In this document: piece by piece, positions 9,556 to 18,668 of the stretch | How positions within the stretch are numbered: the first letter of the stretch is position 1 | Layout: each line of letters begins with the position of its first letter | NCBI GenBank assembly: GCA_035635555.1 | Contig: DASQAT010000003.1 | Location: 53,927-117,926 of the forward strand | From: Candidatus Dormiibacterota bacterium | GTDB taxonomy: Bacteria; Acidobacteriota; Polarisedimenticolia; Gp22-AA2 | Direction: 5' to 3' | Length of the DNA stretch: 64,000 nucleotides | The notes under the pieces: generated by a model | Told to the model about the DNA's origin: nothing | Database searches by the model: none | The model's input: only the letters and a program-made list of their open reading frames with translations | Translations under genes and position numbers: made by a program

Positions 9556-9618
9556 CTCGCGTTCGCAAGGCAAAGCCATGAGGCGCTTGAAGCGGCGCCA
9601 GTCCGGGCTTTCAAGTGA

Positions 9619-9693
9619 AGGCGCGTAGCTCAGGGGGAGAGCGCTACCTTGACACGGTAGAAGTCAGCGGTTCAAATCCGCTCGCGCCTACCA
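9619..9693 (+). tRNA. tRNA-Val (GAC)
   Basis: A full cloverleaf is present: acceptor AGGCGCG/CGCGCCT, D-stem GCTC/GAGC, anticodon stem CTACC/GGTAG with loop TTGACAC (anticodon GAC), T-stem AGCGG/CCGCT with loop TTCAAAT, discriminator A and an encoded CCA. It reads GUC and GUU valine codons. Confidence 0.97.
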
Positions 9694-9776
9694 CTCCCGC
9701 CTTTCACTGCACATGACCCCGGCCCGGGCGAAACCAGGGACAGGATGGGGCGCCACGATTGAAAGGACAGAGCGCC

Positions 9777-11711
9777 GTGGAGACCGTCGAAGTGATCCTG
9801 CCCGGCGGGGCAGTCCGCGCGTTCACGCGCGGCACCCCCCTGAGCCAGATCGCCGCGTCCCTGGACGCCGATCTCGCGAAGCGCGCCATCGCCGCGGTCG
9901 TGGACGGGATCGCCAGAGACATCTACCTGCCGCTGGATCGGAGCGCCCGGGTGGAGTTTCTCACGCCCGATTCGCCCGGGGCTCTGGAGATCTTCCGGCA
10001 CACCACCTCGCACCTTCTGGCGAACGCGGTCAAGGACCTGTTCCCCGAGGTGAAAATCGGCATCGGCCCCGCGACAGAGGAGGGCTTCTTCTACGATTTC
10101 GAGCGCGCGGAGCCGTTCACACCCGCGGATCTCGAGCGCATCGAGGCGCGCATGCGCGACATCAAGTCGAAGGACTTCCCGATCAGGCGCATCGAGCAGC
10201 CGAAGCAGGAGGCCCTCGCCTACTTCCGGTCGCTGGGCGACAACCTGAAGGTGGAGCTCGTCGACGAGAAGGGCGGCGCGGTGGTCTCGTGCTACAGGCA
10301 GGACAAGTTCATGGATTTCTGCACCGGCCCGCATCTGCCCTCGACCGGCCGGATCGGCGCGTTCAAGCTGCTGTCGATAGCCGGCGCCTACTGGAAGGGT
10401 TCCGAGAAGAACCAGCAGCTGCAGAGGATCTACGGCACGGCCTTCGCGACCGAGGAGCAGCTCCAAGAGCACCTGCGACTGCTCGAAGAGGCCAAAAAGC
10501 GCGACCATCGCAGGCTCGGGCCGGCGCTCGATCTGTTCAGCGTCGAGGAATCCGCCGGGCCGGGGCTCATCTTCTGGCACCCGCACGGCACCCTCGTGCG
10601 GCAGGTCCTGGAGGATTTCTGGAAGGACGAGCACAGGCAGAGGGGCTATCAGCTCGTCACCACGCCTCACATCGCACGCGACGAGCTGTGGCGGATGTCC
10701 GGTCATCTCGATTACTACAAAGAGAACATGTACACCTTCGAGATCGAGGAGTCCGGCTACGTCATCAAGCCGATGAACTGCCCGGGCCACTCCCTGATCT
10801 ACAAGTCGCGATTGCGCTCGTACCGCGAGCTGCCGATCCGCTACGCCGAGCTGGGAACGGTGTACCGCTACGAGCGATCGGGGGTCCTGCACGGCATGAT
10901 GCGGGTGCGGGGATTCACGCAGGACGACGCCCACATCTACTGCACGCGCGATCAGATCCTGGACGAGATCAAGGGGGTGCTCGATCTGGTCATCTTCTTT
11001 CTGAAGACCTTCGGGTACGAGCGCTACGAGGTCGATCTGTCGGTCCGCGACCCCTCCCATCCCGAGAAATACGCCGGGGACGATGCCGGATGGACGATGG
11101 CGGAGGACGCGCTGACGCAGGCCCTCGGGTCGCGCGGCCTGCAGTACATCCGGCGCGAAGGCGAAGCGGTCTTCTATGGTCCGAAGATCGACGTGCGGAT
11201 GTTCGACGCCATCGGCCGCCCCTGGCAGGGGCCGACCGTCCAGTTCGACTTCAATCTGCCGCAGCGCCTGGGAATCCACTACGTCGCCCCGGACGGATCG
11301 CAGACACCGGTCGTGATGGTGCACCGCGCCATCTACGGGTCGCTCGAGCGCTTCATGGGCGGGCTGGTGGAGCACTACGCCGGCGCCTTCCCGCTGTGGC
11401 TTGCCCCCGTGCAGGCGGTGGTCCTGCCGATCACCGATCGGACGCGCGGGTACGGCGGCCGGATCCTGGACGTCCTGCGCGCCGCGGGTCTGCGCTGCGC
11501 CCTCGACGATCGCAACGAGAAGATCGGCGCCAAGATCCGCGAGGCGCAGATCAAGAAGATCCCCTACATGCTGGTCGCGGGCGATCGCGAGGAGCGGGAC
11601 GCGACCGTGGCGCTGCGCAGCCGCAGGGAGGGGGACCTGGGTCCGATGGGCGTCGAGGCGGTCCGTGACCGACTGGTCAGGATGAACGCCGGGCGCGAAC
11701 TCGGGCCCTGA
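9777..11711 (+). CDS. thrS: Threonyl-tRNA synthetase
   Basis: It charges tRNA-Thr. With the GTG at 9777 the protein has 644 residues, like the E. coli enzyme. The order is a TGS domain (about 1-62), the editing domain with [11 protein letters not shown] and the [14 protein letters not shown] segment, the class II catalytic core and the anticodon-binding domain. Zn-binding residues lie in [10 protein letters not shown] and near [20 protein letters not shown] is motif 2. AAAGGA lies 10 bases before GTG 9777. A TTG at 9759, six codons earlier in frame, is the alternative but has a poor ribosome site. It is the first gene of the translation block ending at pheT. Confidence 0.96.
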   Translation: METVEVILPGGAVRAFTRGTPLSQIAASLDADLAKRAIAAVVDGIARDIYLPLDRSARVEFLTPDSPGALEIFRHTTSHLLANAVKDLFPEVKIGIGPATEEGFFYDFERAEPFTPADLERIEARMRDIKSKDFPIRRIEQPKQEALAYFRSLGDNLKVELVDEKGGAVVSCYRQDKFMDFCTGPHLPSTGRIGAFKLLSIAGAYWKGSEKNQQLQRIYGTAFATEEQLQEHLRLLEEAKKRDHRRLGPALDLFSVEESAGPGLIFWHPHGTLVRQVLEDFWKDEHRQRGYQLVTTPHIARDELWRMSGHLDYYKENMYTFEIEESGYVIKPMNCPGHSLIYKSRLRSYRELPIRYAELGTVYRYERSGVLHGMMRVRGFTQDDAHIYCTRDQILDEIKGVLDLVIFFLKTFGYERYEVDLSVRDPSHPEKYAGDDAGWTMAEDALTQALGSRGLQYIRREGEAVFYGPKIDVRMFDAIGRPWQGPTVQFDFNLPQRLGIHYVAPDGSQTPVVMVHRAIYGSLERFMGGLVEHYAGAFPLWLAPVQAVVLPITDRTRGYGGRILDVLRAAGLRCALDDRNEKIGAKIREAQIKKIPYMLVAGDREERDATVALRSRREGDLGPMGVEAVRDRLVRMNAGRELGP

Positions 11712-11773
11712 ACGGTTTACCCGGTCAACCGAACGCTGGGCCCCTGGTGGACGGGGGCGGGAGGAAGAACACC

Positions 11774-12358
11774 ATCGAGAAAAAACTAAGGGTCAACGAA
11801 AAAATCCGGGCCCGGGAAGTGCGTGTCATCGGGCCGGACGGGGCGCAGCTCGGGATCATGTCCCCCGATCAGGCCCTGCGGATAGCCACGGAGGGCGGGC
11901 TGGACCTGGTCGAAGTCTCCCCCGACGCGGTCCCGCCGGTCTGCCGCATCCTGGACTACGGGAAGTACCGGTATCAGCTCAACAAGAAGGCCCAGGAGGC
12001 CAAGAAGAAGCAGAAGACCATCCAGGTCAAGGAGGTGAAGTTCCGCCCCAAGACCGACGAGCACGACTACGAGTTCAAGAAGAACAACATCATCCGCTTC
12101 CTCACCAAGGGAAAGAAGGTGAAGGCGACGGTCATTTTCAGGGGCCGCGAGAACATGCACCGCGATATCGGGTACAGGATCCTCACCCGCCTGCGACAGG
12201 AGGTGGGCGATTTCGGAATCGTCGAGAACGAGCCGCGCCAGGAAGGTCCGTTCCTCGACATGATCCTGGCGCCGAAGAAGTGGTCCGAGAAGGCGCCCGT
12301 CCCGGCGCCCCCCGGCAACCCGGCGGAGAAGATCTCGCCGGGCCGGCGCGGTCCCTAG
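11774..12358 (+). CDS. infC: Translation initiation factor IF-3, with a probable AUC start
   Basis: It binds the 30S subunit, keeps 50S away and proofreads the start codon and initiator tRNA. The product has about 194 residues: the N-domain ([17 protein letters not shown]), a lysine-rich linker (about 75-95) and the C-domain ([18 protein letters not shown]). A short Pro/Gly tail extends past the usual end. No ATG, GTG or TTG has a ribosome site. The frame's first GTG (11747) has none, while an ATC at 11774 sits 9 bases after GGGAGG. Rare AUU/AUC starts in infC are known and let IF-3 repress itself. rpmI begins 11 bases after its stop. Confidence 0.9.
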   Translation: MEKKLRVNEKIRAREVRVIGPDGAQLGIMSPDQALRIATEGGLDLVEVSPDAVPPVCRILDYGKYRYQLNKKAQEAKKKQKTIQVKEVKFRPKTDEHDYEFKKNNIIRFLTKGKKVKATVIFRGRENMHRDIGYRILTRLRQEVGDFGIVENEPRQEGPFLDMILAPKKWSEKAPVPAPPGNPAEKISPGRRGP

Positions 12359-12369
12359 GAGAGGCACGC

Positions 12370-12573
12370 ATGCCCAAGATGAAGACCAAGAGGGGCGCGG
12401 CCAAGCGCTTCCGGTTGTCCTCGACCGGCAAGGTCAAGCGAAGCCGCGCCTACAAGCGTCACATTCTCAGCAGCAAGACGACGAAGAGAAAGCGCCACCT
12501 GGACATGGAGGCCCTGGTCAGCAAGTCGGACAGGCGCCGGGTGCGCGAGATGCTTCCGTACGGCCGACCCTAG
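12370..12573 (+). CDS. rpmI: 50S ribosomal protein L35
   Basis: It is a small basic 67-residue protein of the large subunit. It starts [20 protein letters not shown] and has the lysine/arginine-rich stretch [11 protein letters not shown] typical of L35. GGAGAGG precedes the ATG. It sits between infC and rplT, the standard order. Confidence 0.97.
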   Translation: MPKMKTKRGAAKRFRLSSTGKVKRSRAYKRHILSSKTTKRKRHLDMEALVSKSDRRRVREMLPYGRP

Positions 12574-12585
12574 GAGAGAGCCCAC

Positions 12586-12948
12586 GTGCCGAGAGTCAAG
12601 AGAGGAACAAAGAGACGTCATCGACGCAAGAAGATGCTCAAGCTGGCGAAGGGGTATTACACCGGCAAGAGCAAGCTGTACCGCGCGGCCAAGGAGGCAA
12701 TCGAGAAATCGCTCGGCTACGCCTACCGCGACCGACGGGCCCGCAAGCGCGAGTTCAGGAGCCTGTGGATCGTGCGCATCAACGCGGCGGCGCGCCAGAA
12801 CAGCCTGTCTTACAGCCGCCTCATGTCCGGGCTGGCGAAGGCCGGAGTGGCGATCGATCGCAAGATCCTGGCCGACCTCGCCGTGACCGATCCCAAGAGC
12901 TTCGCCGCGCTGGCAGAGACCGCCAAGAGCGCCCTCGGCGTCGCCTAG
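12586..12948 (+). CDS. rplT: 50S ribosomal protein L20
   Basis: It is an assembly protein of the large subunit with 120 residues and a GTG start preceded by AGGAGAG. The basic N-terminus [25 protein letters not shown] and the globular part ([20 protein letters not shown]) are canonical. In several bacteria L20 represses the infC-rpmI-rplT operon by binding the leader. The short leader before infC shows no obvious L20 mimic by eye. Confidence 0.97.
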   Translation: MPRVKRGTKRRHRRKKMLKLAKGYYTGKSKLYRAAKEAIEKSLGYAYRDRRARKREFRSLWIVRINAAARQNSLSYSRLMSGLAKAGVAIDRKILADLAVTDPKSFAALAETAKSALGVA

Positions 12949-12956
12949 GGACGTGG

Positions 12957-12977
12957 GGCGCCGCCCGCGGCGGCGCC
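12957..12977 (+). other. Perfect 9-bp hairpin between rplT and pheS
   Basis: GGCGCCGCC (12957-12965) and GGCGGCGCC (12969-12977) pair perfectly around a CGC loop, eight bases after the rplT stop. There is no T-run, so it is more likely an RNA-processing or attenuation element than a full terminator. Confidence 0.45.
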
Positions 12978-12987
12978 GGGAGCCTCC

Positions 12988-14001
12988 GTGAAAGGCCGCG
13001 TCCAGGAGATTCGCCGACAGTTCGATCACGATGTGGCGGCGGCGCGCGACGCCGCCGCTCTCGAGCAGGTGCGCACACGGTACGTCGGCCGCAAGGCCGG
13101 GCTCCTGACCCTCCTGCTCCGGGATCTGCGCGACGTCCCGGCCGGCGAGCGCGCCATCCCGGGCAAGGCCGTGAACGAGCTCAAGGCCCACGTCGAGACG
13201 GCGCTCGAGGCGGCGCGCAGCCGGGTCGCCCGCGGCGAAGGGAAAGACGGGGCGATCGACCTGACCCTGCCCGGCCGGTCGCAGCAGCCCGGAACCTCGC
13301 ATCCCGTCACCCAGGTGCGCGCTCTCATCGAGGAGATTTTCCTCGAGATGGGATACACCCTCGAGACCGGGCCGGAGGTCGAGACCGACTTCTACAACTT
13401 CGAGGCCCTCAACATACCGCCGCACCATCCGGCGCGCGACATGCAGGACACGTTCTACGTGGAGGGCGGCCTGCTGCTGCGGACCCACACCTCCCCGGTG
13501 CAGATCCGCACGATGCAGGAGCGCCGGCCGCCGGTCAGGATGGTGGCTCTCGGCAAAGTGTTCCGCCGAGACTCGGACGTGACCCATTCCCCCGTCTTCC
13601 ACCAGGTCGAGGGGCTGGTCGTCGACGCGGGGATCACGTTCGCGCACCTGAAGGGGACCCTGGCGCACTTCTGCCGCCGGGTGTTCGGGCCCTCCGTCAA
13701 GATCCGGCTGCGCCCATCCTACTTCCCGTTCGTGGAGCCCGGCGCGGAATACGACATCTCCTGCATCTTCTGCGCGGGCGCGGGCTGCAACCGCTGCAAG
13801 GGAACCGGCTATATCGAGATGGGGGGAGCCGGCATGGTCCACCCCGCCGTCTTCGAGAAGGTGGGGTACGACCCGGAGCGCTACACCGGGTTCGCGTTCG
13901 GCCTGGGGATCGATCGCATCGCCATGCTCAAGCACGGCATCGACGACATCCGCCTGTTCTTCGAGAACGATCTGAGGTTCCTGTCGCAGTTCCCCGGGTG
14001 A
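12988..14001 (+). CDS. pheS: Phenylalanyl-tRNA synthetase alpha subunit
   Basis: It is the catalytic subunit of the (alpha-beta)2 PheRS, with 337 residues. An N-terminal coiled coil (about 1-85) is followed by the class II core: motif 1 around IEEIFLEMGYTLETGPEVETDFYNF, motif 2 in VFRRDSDVTHSPVFHQVEG, motif 3 in AFGLGIDRIAMLKHGI. A Cys-rich loop with two CxxC pairs (SCIFCAGAGCNRCKGTGY, about 252-269) replaces the shorter loop of E. coli PheS; related loops occur in other bacterial PheS. The GTG start has GGGAG six bases upstream. Confidence 0.96.
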   Translation: MKGRVQEIRRQFDHDVAAARDAAALEQVRTRYVGRKAGLLTLLLRDLRDVPAGERAIPGKAVNELKAHVETALEAARSRVARGEGKDGAIDLTLPGRSQQPGTSHPVTQVRALIEEIFLEMGYTLETGPEVETDFYNFEALNIPPHHPARDMQDTFYVEGGLLLRTHTSPVQIRTMQERRPPVRMVALGKVFRRDSDVTHSPVFHQVEGLVVDAGITFAHLKGTLAHFCRRVFGPSVKIRLRPSYFPFVEPGAEYDISCIFCAGAGCNRCKGTGYIEMGGAGMVHPAVFEKVGYDPERYTGFAFGLGIDRIAMLKHGIDDIRLFFENDLRFLSQFPG

Positions 14002-14029
14002 TGCCGGAAACGGTCGCAGGATCGCGCGC

Positions 14030-16090
14030 ATGAAGTTCAGTCACGAATGGCTGCAGACATACGTCGGCATCGCGGAGGAGCCGGAGCGCGTGGGCGAGCG
14101 CCTGACCGCGGCCGGCCTGCCCCTGGACGGGATCGAGACGCGCGACGGCGACACTCTGTACGACTTCGACATCTTCACCAACCGGCCCGACTGCATGAAC
14201 CATCTGGGCGTGGCGCGGGAGTATGCTGCGCTGACGGCGGCGCAGCTGCGGCCGCCGGACGTCTCGGTCCAGGCCACGGGACCGCCGACGGAGGAGCGCG
14301 CCTCGGTCATCGTCGAGGCGCCGGACCTGTGCGCGCGCTACGCCGCGCGTTGCGTCCTCGGCGCGAGGGTGGGCCCCTCTCCCGACTGGCTGCGCCGCCG
14401 CCTGGAGTCGATCGGGCAGCGTGCCATCAACAACGTCGTGGACGCGACCAACTTCGTGCTGTGGGAGATGGGCCACCCGCTGCACCCCTTCGACCTGGAC
14501 CGGCTGGAGGGCCGGCGGATCATCGTCCGGCGCGCGCGACCCGGCGAGCGCCTCACGACCCTGGACGGCGCCGCGAGGGAGCTGACATCGGACGTGCTGG
14601 TGATCGCCGACGCCAGGAAGGCCGTCGCCCTGGCCGGCATCATGGGCGGAGAGGCGAGCGGGATCGGTCAGGGGACGTCGAACGTGCTCCTGGAAAGCGC
14701 CTGGTTCGAGCCCGTGCCGGTGCGGCGCGCCGCGCGCGCCCTCGGTCTGCGCACCGACGCGTCACACCGTTTCGAGCGGGGCGCCGATCCGGAGGCGGTC
14801 CTGCCGGCCCTCGACCGGGCGGCGCAGATCATCGCCTCCATCACGGGCGGCGTGGTGACGTCGCGGCCGATCGATGTCCATCCGCGGCCGCAGCCGAAAC
14901 GAGTCATCACGTTCCGCCCGGCGCGGGCGCGGGACCTGCTCGGCACGCCGTTCGAAGAGCGCGACATGCGCGATCCCCTCGAACGGCTCGGATTCGCCGT
15001 CGCACCGGGGCCCGACGGCGTCTGGTCCGTGTCGGTGCCGTCCTTCCGTCGCGACGTCGAGCGCGAGGTGGATGTGATCGAGGAGGTGGCGCGCCAACGC
15101 GGCTACGGCGTCATCCCGGAGAGCCTTCCGATCGTGGCCTCCGAGGGGGAAGGCCGGACGCCCCTGGACGCGACCCTGGTCGCCGCGCGAGGGGCGATGC
15201 AGGCCGCCGGTCTCTCCGAGGCGATCAACTACGTCATGGTGGATGGGGAGGACGCCGGACAATTCGCCCCCGGCGCGGCGGCGCCCCTGGCTCTGACCAA
15301 CCCGCTGCAGGCGAACGCGGCGTTCCTGCGCACCAGCCTGCTTCCCGGTCTCCTGCGCAACCTGGCGCACAACCTGAATCACGGACTCGCGGCGGTCCGC
15401 CTGTTCGAAATCGGCACGGCGTTTCTGCCGGGCTCCCCGCTCCCCCGGGAGAAGCCGACGCTGGCATTCGTGCTGGCCGGCCGGGGCGTCCCCACCCACT
15501 GGAGCCTGCCGGGGCGCGACACCGACGTGTTCGACGCCAAGGGCGCGGTCGAGCTCCTCGCGAAGCTCGTCGGAGTCCCCACCGTGACCTTTTCTTCGGA
15601 TAGAATTCCGTTCCTGGAGGAGGGACGTGCTCTGACCGTCTCGAGCGGGGACCGCGTGCTGGGCGTCGTCGGCGAGATCAAGAGGTCGCAGCGGGAGCGC
15701 TTCGGCATCGATCGGCCGGCGTTCGGAGGCGAGCTCGATCTGTCCGGGATCGAGGCGGTCCGGGAACCCACGCGTCGGTACCATCCTCTCGCCCGCTACC
15801 CGGCGGTGCGTCGAGATCTGGCGATCGTCACGGGCCCGGCGACCACGTTCGAGGCGATCGAGCGGACCATCCGCAGGCACAGCCTCCTGCCGGTGGTCGA
15901 AGTGCTGGCGTTCGATCTGTACACCGGTCCCGGGGTGCCGCCCGGGTGCAGGAGCCTCGCGGTGCAGATCGTCCTCCAGCACCCGGAGAAGACTCTCCTG
16001 GCGCAGGAGGTGCAGGAGAGCGTGGACGCCATCACCGGTGCCCTGCGGCGCGAGCTGAACGTCGAACTGCGCGGTGCGGTGCCGGAATGA
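14030..16090 (+). CDS. pheT: Phenylalanyl-tRNA synthetase beta subunit, short form
   Basis: This subunit binds tRNA-Phe and edits mischarged Tyr-tRNA. It has 686 residues, about 110 fewer than E. coli PheT, because the N-terminal EMAPII-like tRNA-binding domain is missing. The B3/B4 editing part (GQRAINNVVDATNFVLWEMGHPLH), the B5 region, the catalytic-like core and the C-terminal ferredoxin-like anticodon domain (RYPAVRRDLAIV) are all present. CAGGA lies seven bases before the ATG. It is the last synthetase gene of the block and overlaps the next frame by ATGA. Confidence 0.95.
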   Translation: MKFSHEWLQTYVGIAEEPERVGERLTAAGLPLDGIETRDGDTLYDFDIFTNRPDCMNHLGVAREYAALTAAQLRPPDVSVQATGPPTEERASVIVEAPDLCARYAARCVLGARVGPSPDWLRRRLESIGQRAINNVVDATNFVLWEMGHPLHPFDLDRLEGRRIIVRRARPGERLTTLDGAARELTSDVLVIADARKAVALAGIMGGEASGIGQGTSNVLLESAWFEPVPVRRAARALGLRTDASHRFERGADPEAVLPALDRAAQIIASITGGVVTSRPIDVHPRPQPKRVITFRPARARDLLGTPFEERDMRDPLERLGFAVAPGPDGVWSVSVPSFRRDVEREVDVIEEVARQRGYGVIPESLPIVASEGEGRTPLDATLVAARGAMQAAGLSEAINYVMVDGEDAGQFAPGAAAPLALTNPLQANAAFLRTSLLPGLLRNLAHNLNHGLAAVRLFEIGTAFLPGSPLPREKPTLAFVLAGRGVPTHWSLPGRDTDVFDAKGAVELLAKLVGVPTVTFSSDRIPFLEEGRALTVSSGDRVLGVVGEIKRSQRERFGIDRPAFGGELDLSGIEAVREPTRRYHPLARYPAVRRDLAIVTGPATTFEAIERTIRRHSLLPVVEVLAFDLYTGPGVPPGCRSLAVQIVLQHPEKTLLAQEVQESVDAITGALRRELNVELRGAVPE

Positions 16091-16122
16091 ACGAGAACCG
16101 AACCCGACGGGCGGAGGTGAGG

Positions 16123-16446
16123 ATGGAGCCGAAGAGAGTCGTGGTCGATCTGCAGCAGCTCGATCTCCTGGAGCAGAAGATCGTCAAGGCGACCGAGCTC
16201 ATTCGCTCCCTGCGCAGGGAGAAGGACGCGGCCCTGGCCAGGACCCGGGACCTCGAGAAGTCCCTGGCTTCGGCGCAGGCGCAGGTCACCGCCTCGGAGC
16301 GGGGCAGGGACGAGGTGCGGGAGCTGTCCCAGCAGCTCGACCTCCTGCGTGAAGAGCGCCAGACGATCCGCGGACGCGTGAGCCAGATGCTCGAACTGAT
16401 GGCCGGCCTGGAGGAAGGCGGCGGCGAGGCGAGGCGGGAGCACTGA
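16123..16446 (+). CDS. ZapB-like coiled-coil protein
   Basis: This 107-residue protein is predicted to be almost entirely coiled coil (heptads from about 10 to 95: LDLLEQKIVKATELIRSLRR). Small coiled-coil proteins of this kind next to zapA are usually ZapB-like division factors, which is an inference from position and shape. The ATG at 16123 has GGAGG five bases upstream. An earlier in-frame ATG at 16087 overlaps the pheT stop and would add 12 residues. Confidence 0.65.
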   Translation: MEPKRVVVDLQQLDLLEQKIVKATELIRSLRREKDAALARTRDLEKSLASAQAQVTASERGRDEVRELSQQLDLLREERQTIRGRVSQMLELMAGLEEGGGEARREH

Positions 16447-16469
16447 CCCCGCGGCGGGAGGGACGCACG

Positions 16470-16769
16470 ATGGAACGCACAGAGGGCCGTCTCGTGCAGG
16501 TGGAGATCTACGGGCAGTCCTACAACCTCCGCGGGGAGGGCGAGACCGGCTACATCCAGGACCTGGCCTCGTACGTGGACCGCAAGATGCGCGAGGTCAG
16601 CGAAGCCACCGCCACCGTCGATTCGCTGAAGGTGGCGATCCTTGCCGCCCTCAACATCGCCGACGAGTCGCGCCGGGGCGTGCGCCCCGATCCGGGGATC
16701 ATGAAGGGCGGTCCCGATCGCGTGGCGCGACTCATCGACATGCTCGAGCGCTGTTTCGCGGACGCGTGA
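16470..16769 (+). CDS. zapA: Cell division protein ZapA
   Basis: ZapA cross-links FtsZ filaments at midcell. The protein has 99 residues. The N-terminal beta part (VQVEIYGQSYNLRGEGETGYIQDLASYVDRKMRE) and the helix with VAILAALNIADE match the ZapA family. GGGAGGG lies eight bases before the ATG. It is followed by 6S RNA, the same order as zapA-ssrS in many proteobacteria. Confidence 0.9.
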   Translation: MERTEGRLVQVEIYGQSYNLRGEGETGYIQDLASYVDRKMREVSEATATVDSLKVAILAALNIADESRRGVRPDPGIMKGGPDRVARLIDMLERCFADA

Positions 16770-16804
16770 CCGGAAGGGGGCTGGGACCCTGCGTTGCGCG
16801 GGTC

Positions 16805-16833
16805 TTGACGAGAAGGGGGCGGGGCGGTACCAT
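16805..16833 (+). promoter_or_regulatory. Promoter of 6S RNA
   Basis: TTGACG (16805-16810) is followed after 17 bases by TACCAT (16828-16833). The predicted start near 16840 agrees with the 5' end expected from alignment to E. coli 6S RNA. Confidence 0.6.
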
Positions 16834-16839
16834 CGGCTC

Positions 16840-17015
16840 CGACCCTGCGAGGTGCGTGTTGGAGCGGTACTTTTGAGCCAACACTATTTGAACGGGTGCC
16901 TGAGTCCATTCGTCGTGAGCGTCCCCGTCCGCGGGGATGCCTGAAGCGAAGGCAAGGGTCCCATACTGGTAGTCCAGGTTCAAATAGTTCTTCTCCTCAC
17001 GGCTGAGCGGGGTTT
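16840..17015 (+). ncRNA. ssrS: 6S RNA (regulator of RNA polymerase)
   Basis: 6S RNA mimics an open promoter and traps the housekeeping RNA polymerase in stationary phase. The call rests on position (directly after zapA), on the promoter, and on stepwise similarity to E. coli ssrS: GAGCC (16875-16879) and a TATTT box, GTGAGC, an apical GC hairpin (CCCCG-TCCG-CGGGG), GCCTGAAG, and GGTTCAAATAG. The outer rod pairs CCCTGC (16843-16848) with GCGGGG (17007-17012). TATTTGAAC and GTTCAAATA are also perfectly complementary across the molecule. The length of about 176 nt fits the family. The exact 3' end is estimated. Confidence 0.78.
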
Positions 17016-17100
17016 CAGCATGTTCTGAGCCCTCCTCCGGCCCGGTACCCCGCCGATCGATCGCCGGTCATCTTCAGCGCGACTGCCCGCGAGGAACATC

Positions 17101-18651
17101 GTGACCTACGTCCTCATCATCCTGGGAGCAGCGCTCGCGGCCGCCGCCGCGGTGCTGGGGCTGCGCCTGCTGCGCGATCGCCTGCGGGCGCAAGCGGAGC
17201 GGCGCGCCTCGGGGATCGTCAGCGACGCGGAAAGCCGGGCCCAGACGCGCCTCAAGGAGGCCGAGCTGGAGGCCGAGGAACTGCGCGCGACGGCCGAGGG
17301 CCGGTTCGAGAGCCAGACCCGCAAGAAGCGCGAGGAGCTGCAGAGCGCCGAGGCGCGCCTGCGCGAGCAGGAGCTCAACGTGACCCGCAAGCTCCAGCTC
17401 CTGGGCCAGAAACAGCAGGAGATCGACGAGCGCGTGGCGCAGCTGAAAGAGCGCGAGGAGCGCGCCGCGTCGCTCGAGAAGGAGGCGCAGGCGCTCGTCC
17501 TGGAGCGGCGGCAGCGCCTGGAGAGGATCGCCGGCACCAGCGCGCGCGACGCCCACCGCGAGCTCATCCGGGAGATCGAGACAGAGGCGCGGCAGGAGGC
17601 GGCCAGCCTCATCCGCCGCATCGAGGACGAGGCGCTGGCCGAGGCGGGGGGGCGGGCGCGGCGCATCGTCGCCGAGGCGATCCAGCGGCTGCCGGCCTCG
17701 GACCTCATGGACGGCGTCGTCACGGCGGTGAAGCTGCCGAACGACGACATGAAGGGCCGGATCATCGGCCGCGAGGGACGCAACATCCGCGCGCTCGAGA
17801 TGGCCACCGGGGTCGACGTCATCGTGGACGAGACTCCCCAGTCGATCGTCCTGTCGAGCTTCGACCCGTTCCGTCGGGCCGTGGCGAAGCACGCGATCGA
17901 GCGTCTGATCGAGGACGGACGGATCCACCCCGCGCGCATCGAGGAGATGGTCGTGCGGGCGCGCGCCGAGATGGAGGAGAGTCTCGACTCCCTCGGCGAG
18001 AGCGCCGCGTTCGAGCTCGGCATCACGGGGCTGCCGCAGCGCCTGCAGCACCTGCTCGGCAAGCTCAAGTACCGTGTGGTGCTCGGGTACAACCTGCTCG
18101 ATCATTCGGTGGAGGTGGCGCGGCTGGCGACGCAGATCGCCATGCTCCTGGGCCTTCACCCCGAGGTGGTCAAGCGGGCCGGTCTCCTGCACGAGATCGG
18201 CCAGGTCGAAGAATCGCGCGCCGACACGCACCCGATCCTCGTGAGCGCCGATCTGGCCGCGAGGCTCGACGAGGACGCTCGCGTGGTGCAGGCGATCCGG
18301 GCGCTGCACGGGAGCGGGAGCGATCCGTCGGTCGACGCGGCGATCCTGAAGGTGGCCGAGAAGGCGATCGTCGCCCGCCCCGGCGAAAAGGACACCACCC
18401 TGCAGGGATTCATGGAGAGGATGCGCAGCCTGGAGGCGATCGCCTCCTCCTTCAACGGCGTCAGCCGCGCCTTCGTCATGCGCTCCGGAAAAGAGGTGCG
18501 GGTCCTCGTCGAGGCGGGTGCGGTGAACGACGCCGACGTCGTGACCCTGTCGAAAGAGATCACCAGCCGCATCCAGAAGGAAGTCGAGTATCCCGGCGCC
18601 GTGCGCATCAGCGTGATCCGCGAGACCCGCGCCGTGGACTACGCGACCTAG
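17101..18651 (+). CDS. rny: Ribonuclease Y with an altered HD motif
   Basis: RNase Y is the membrane-anchored endoribonuclease that starts mRNA decay in bacteria lacking RNase E. The 516-residue protein has one N-terminal membrane helix (2-20), a long coiled coil (about 22-190), a KH domain (GRIIGREGRNIR, near 218) and an HD domain. The catalytic pair normally reading HD is HE here (His364-Glu365, in LLHEIGQ), the SHHGD block reads ALHGS near 403, and the later AAD reads AEK near 420. The other metal histidine (His335) remains. Activity may be altered or lost. The GTG has GAGGA five bases upstream. The ymdB-like gene follows after 17 bases, as in Firmicutes. Confidence 0.92.
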   Translation: MTYVLIILGAALAAAAAVLGLRLLRDRLRAQAERRASGIVSDAESRAQTRLKEAELEAEELRATAEGRFESQTRKKREELQSAEARLREQELNVTRKLQLLGQKQQEIDERVAQLKEREERAASLEKEAQALVLERRQRLERIAGTSARDAHRELIREIETEARQEAASLIRRIEDEALAEAGGRARRIVAEAIQRLPASDLMDGVVTAVKLPNDDMKGRIIGREGRNIRALEMATGVDVIVDETPQSIVLSSFDPFRRAVAKHAIERLIEDGRIHPARIEEMVVRARAEMEESLDSLGESAAFELGITGLPQRLQHLLGKLKYRVVLGYNLLDHSVEVARLATQIAMLLGLHPEVVKRAGLLHEIGQVEESRADTHPILVSADLAARLDEDARVVQAIRALHGSGSDPSVDAAILKVAEKAIVARPGEKDTTLQGFMERMRSLEAIASSFNGVSRAFVMRSGKEVRVLVEAGAVNDADVVTLSKEITSRIQKEVEYPGAVRISVIRETRAVDYAT

Positions 18652-18668
18652 AGACGAGGGTTCGACGC

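Noticed and set aside
9451..9579. 43-codon extension of DAHP synthase
   Set aside because: It lacks similarity to the enzyme and overlaps the tRNA-Val promoter; the GTG at 9450 gives the standard N-terminus.
12957..12977. Intrinsic terminator splitting rplT from pheS
   Set aside because: The stem is perfect but no T-run follows, and pheS has no visible promoter of its own.
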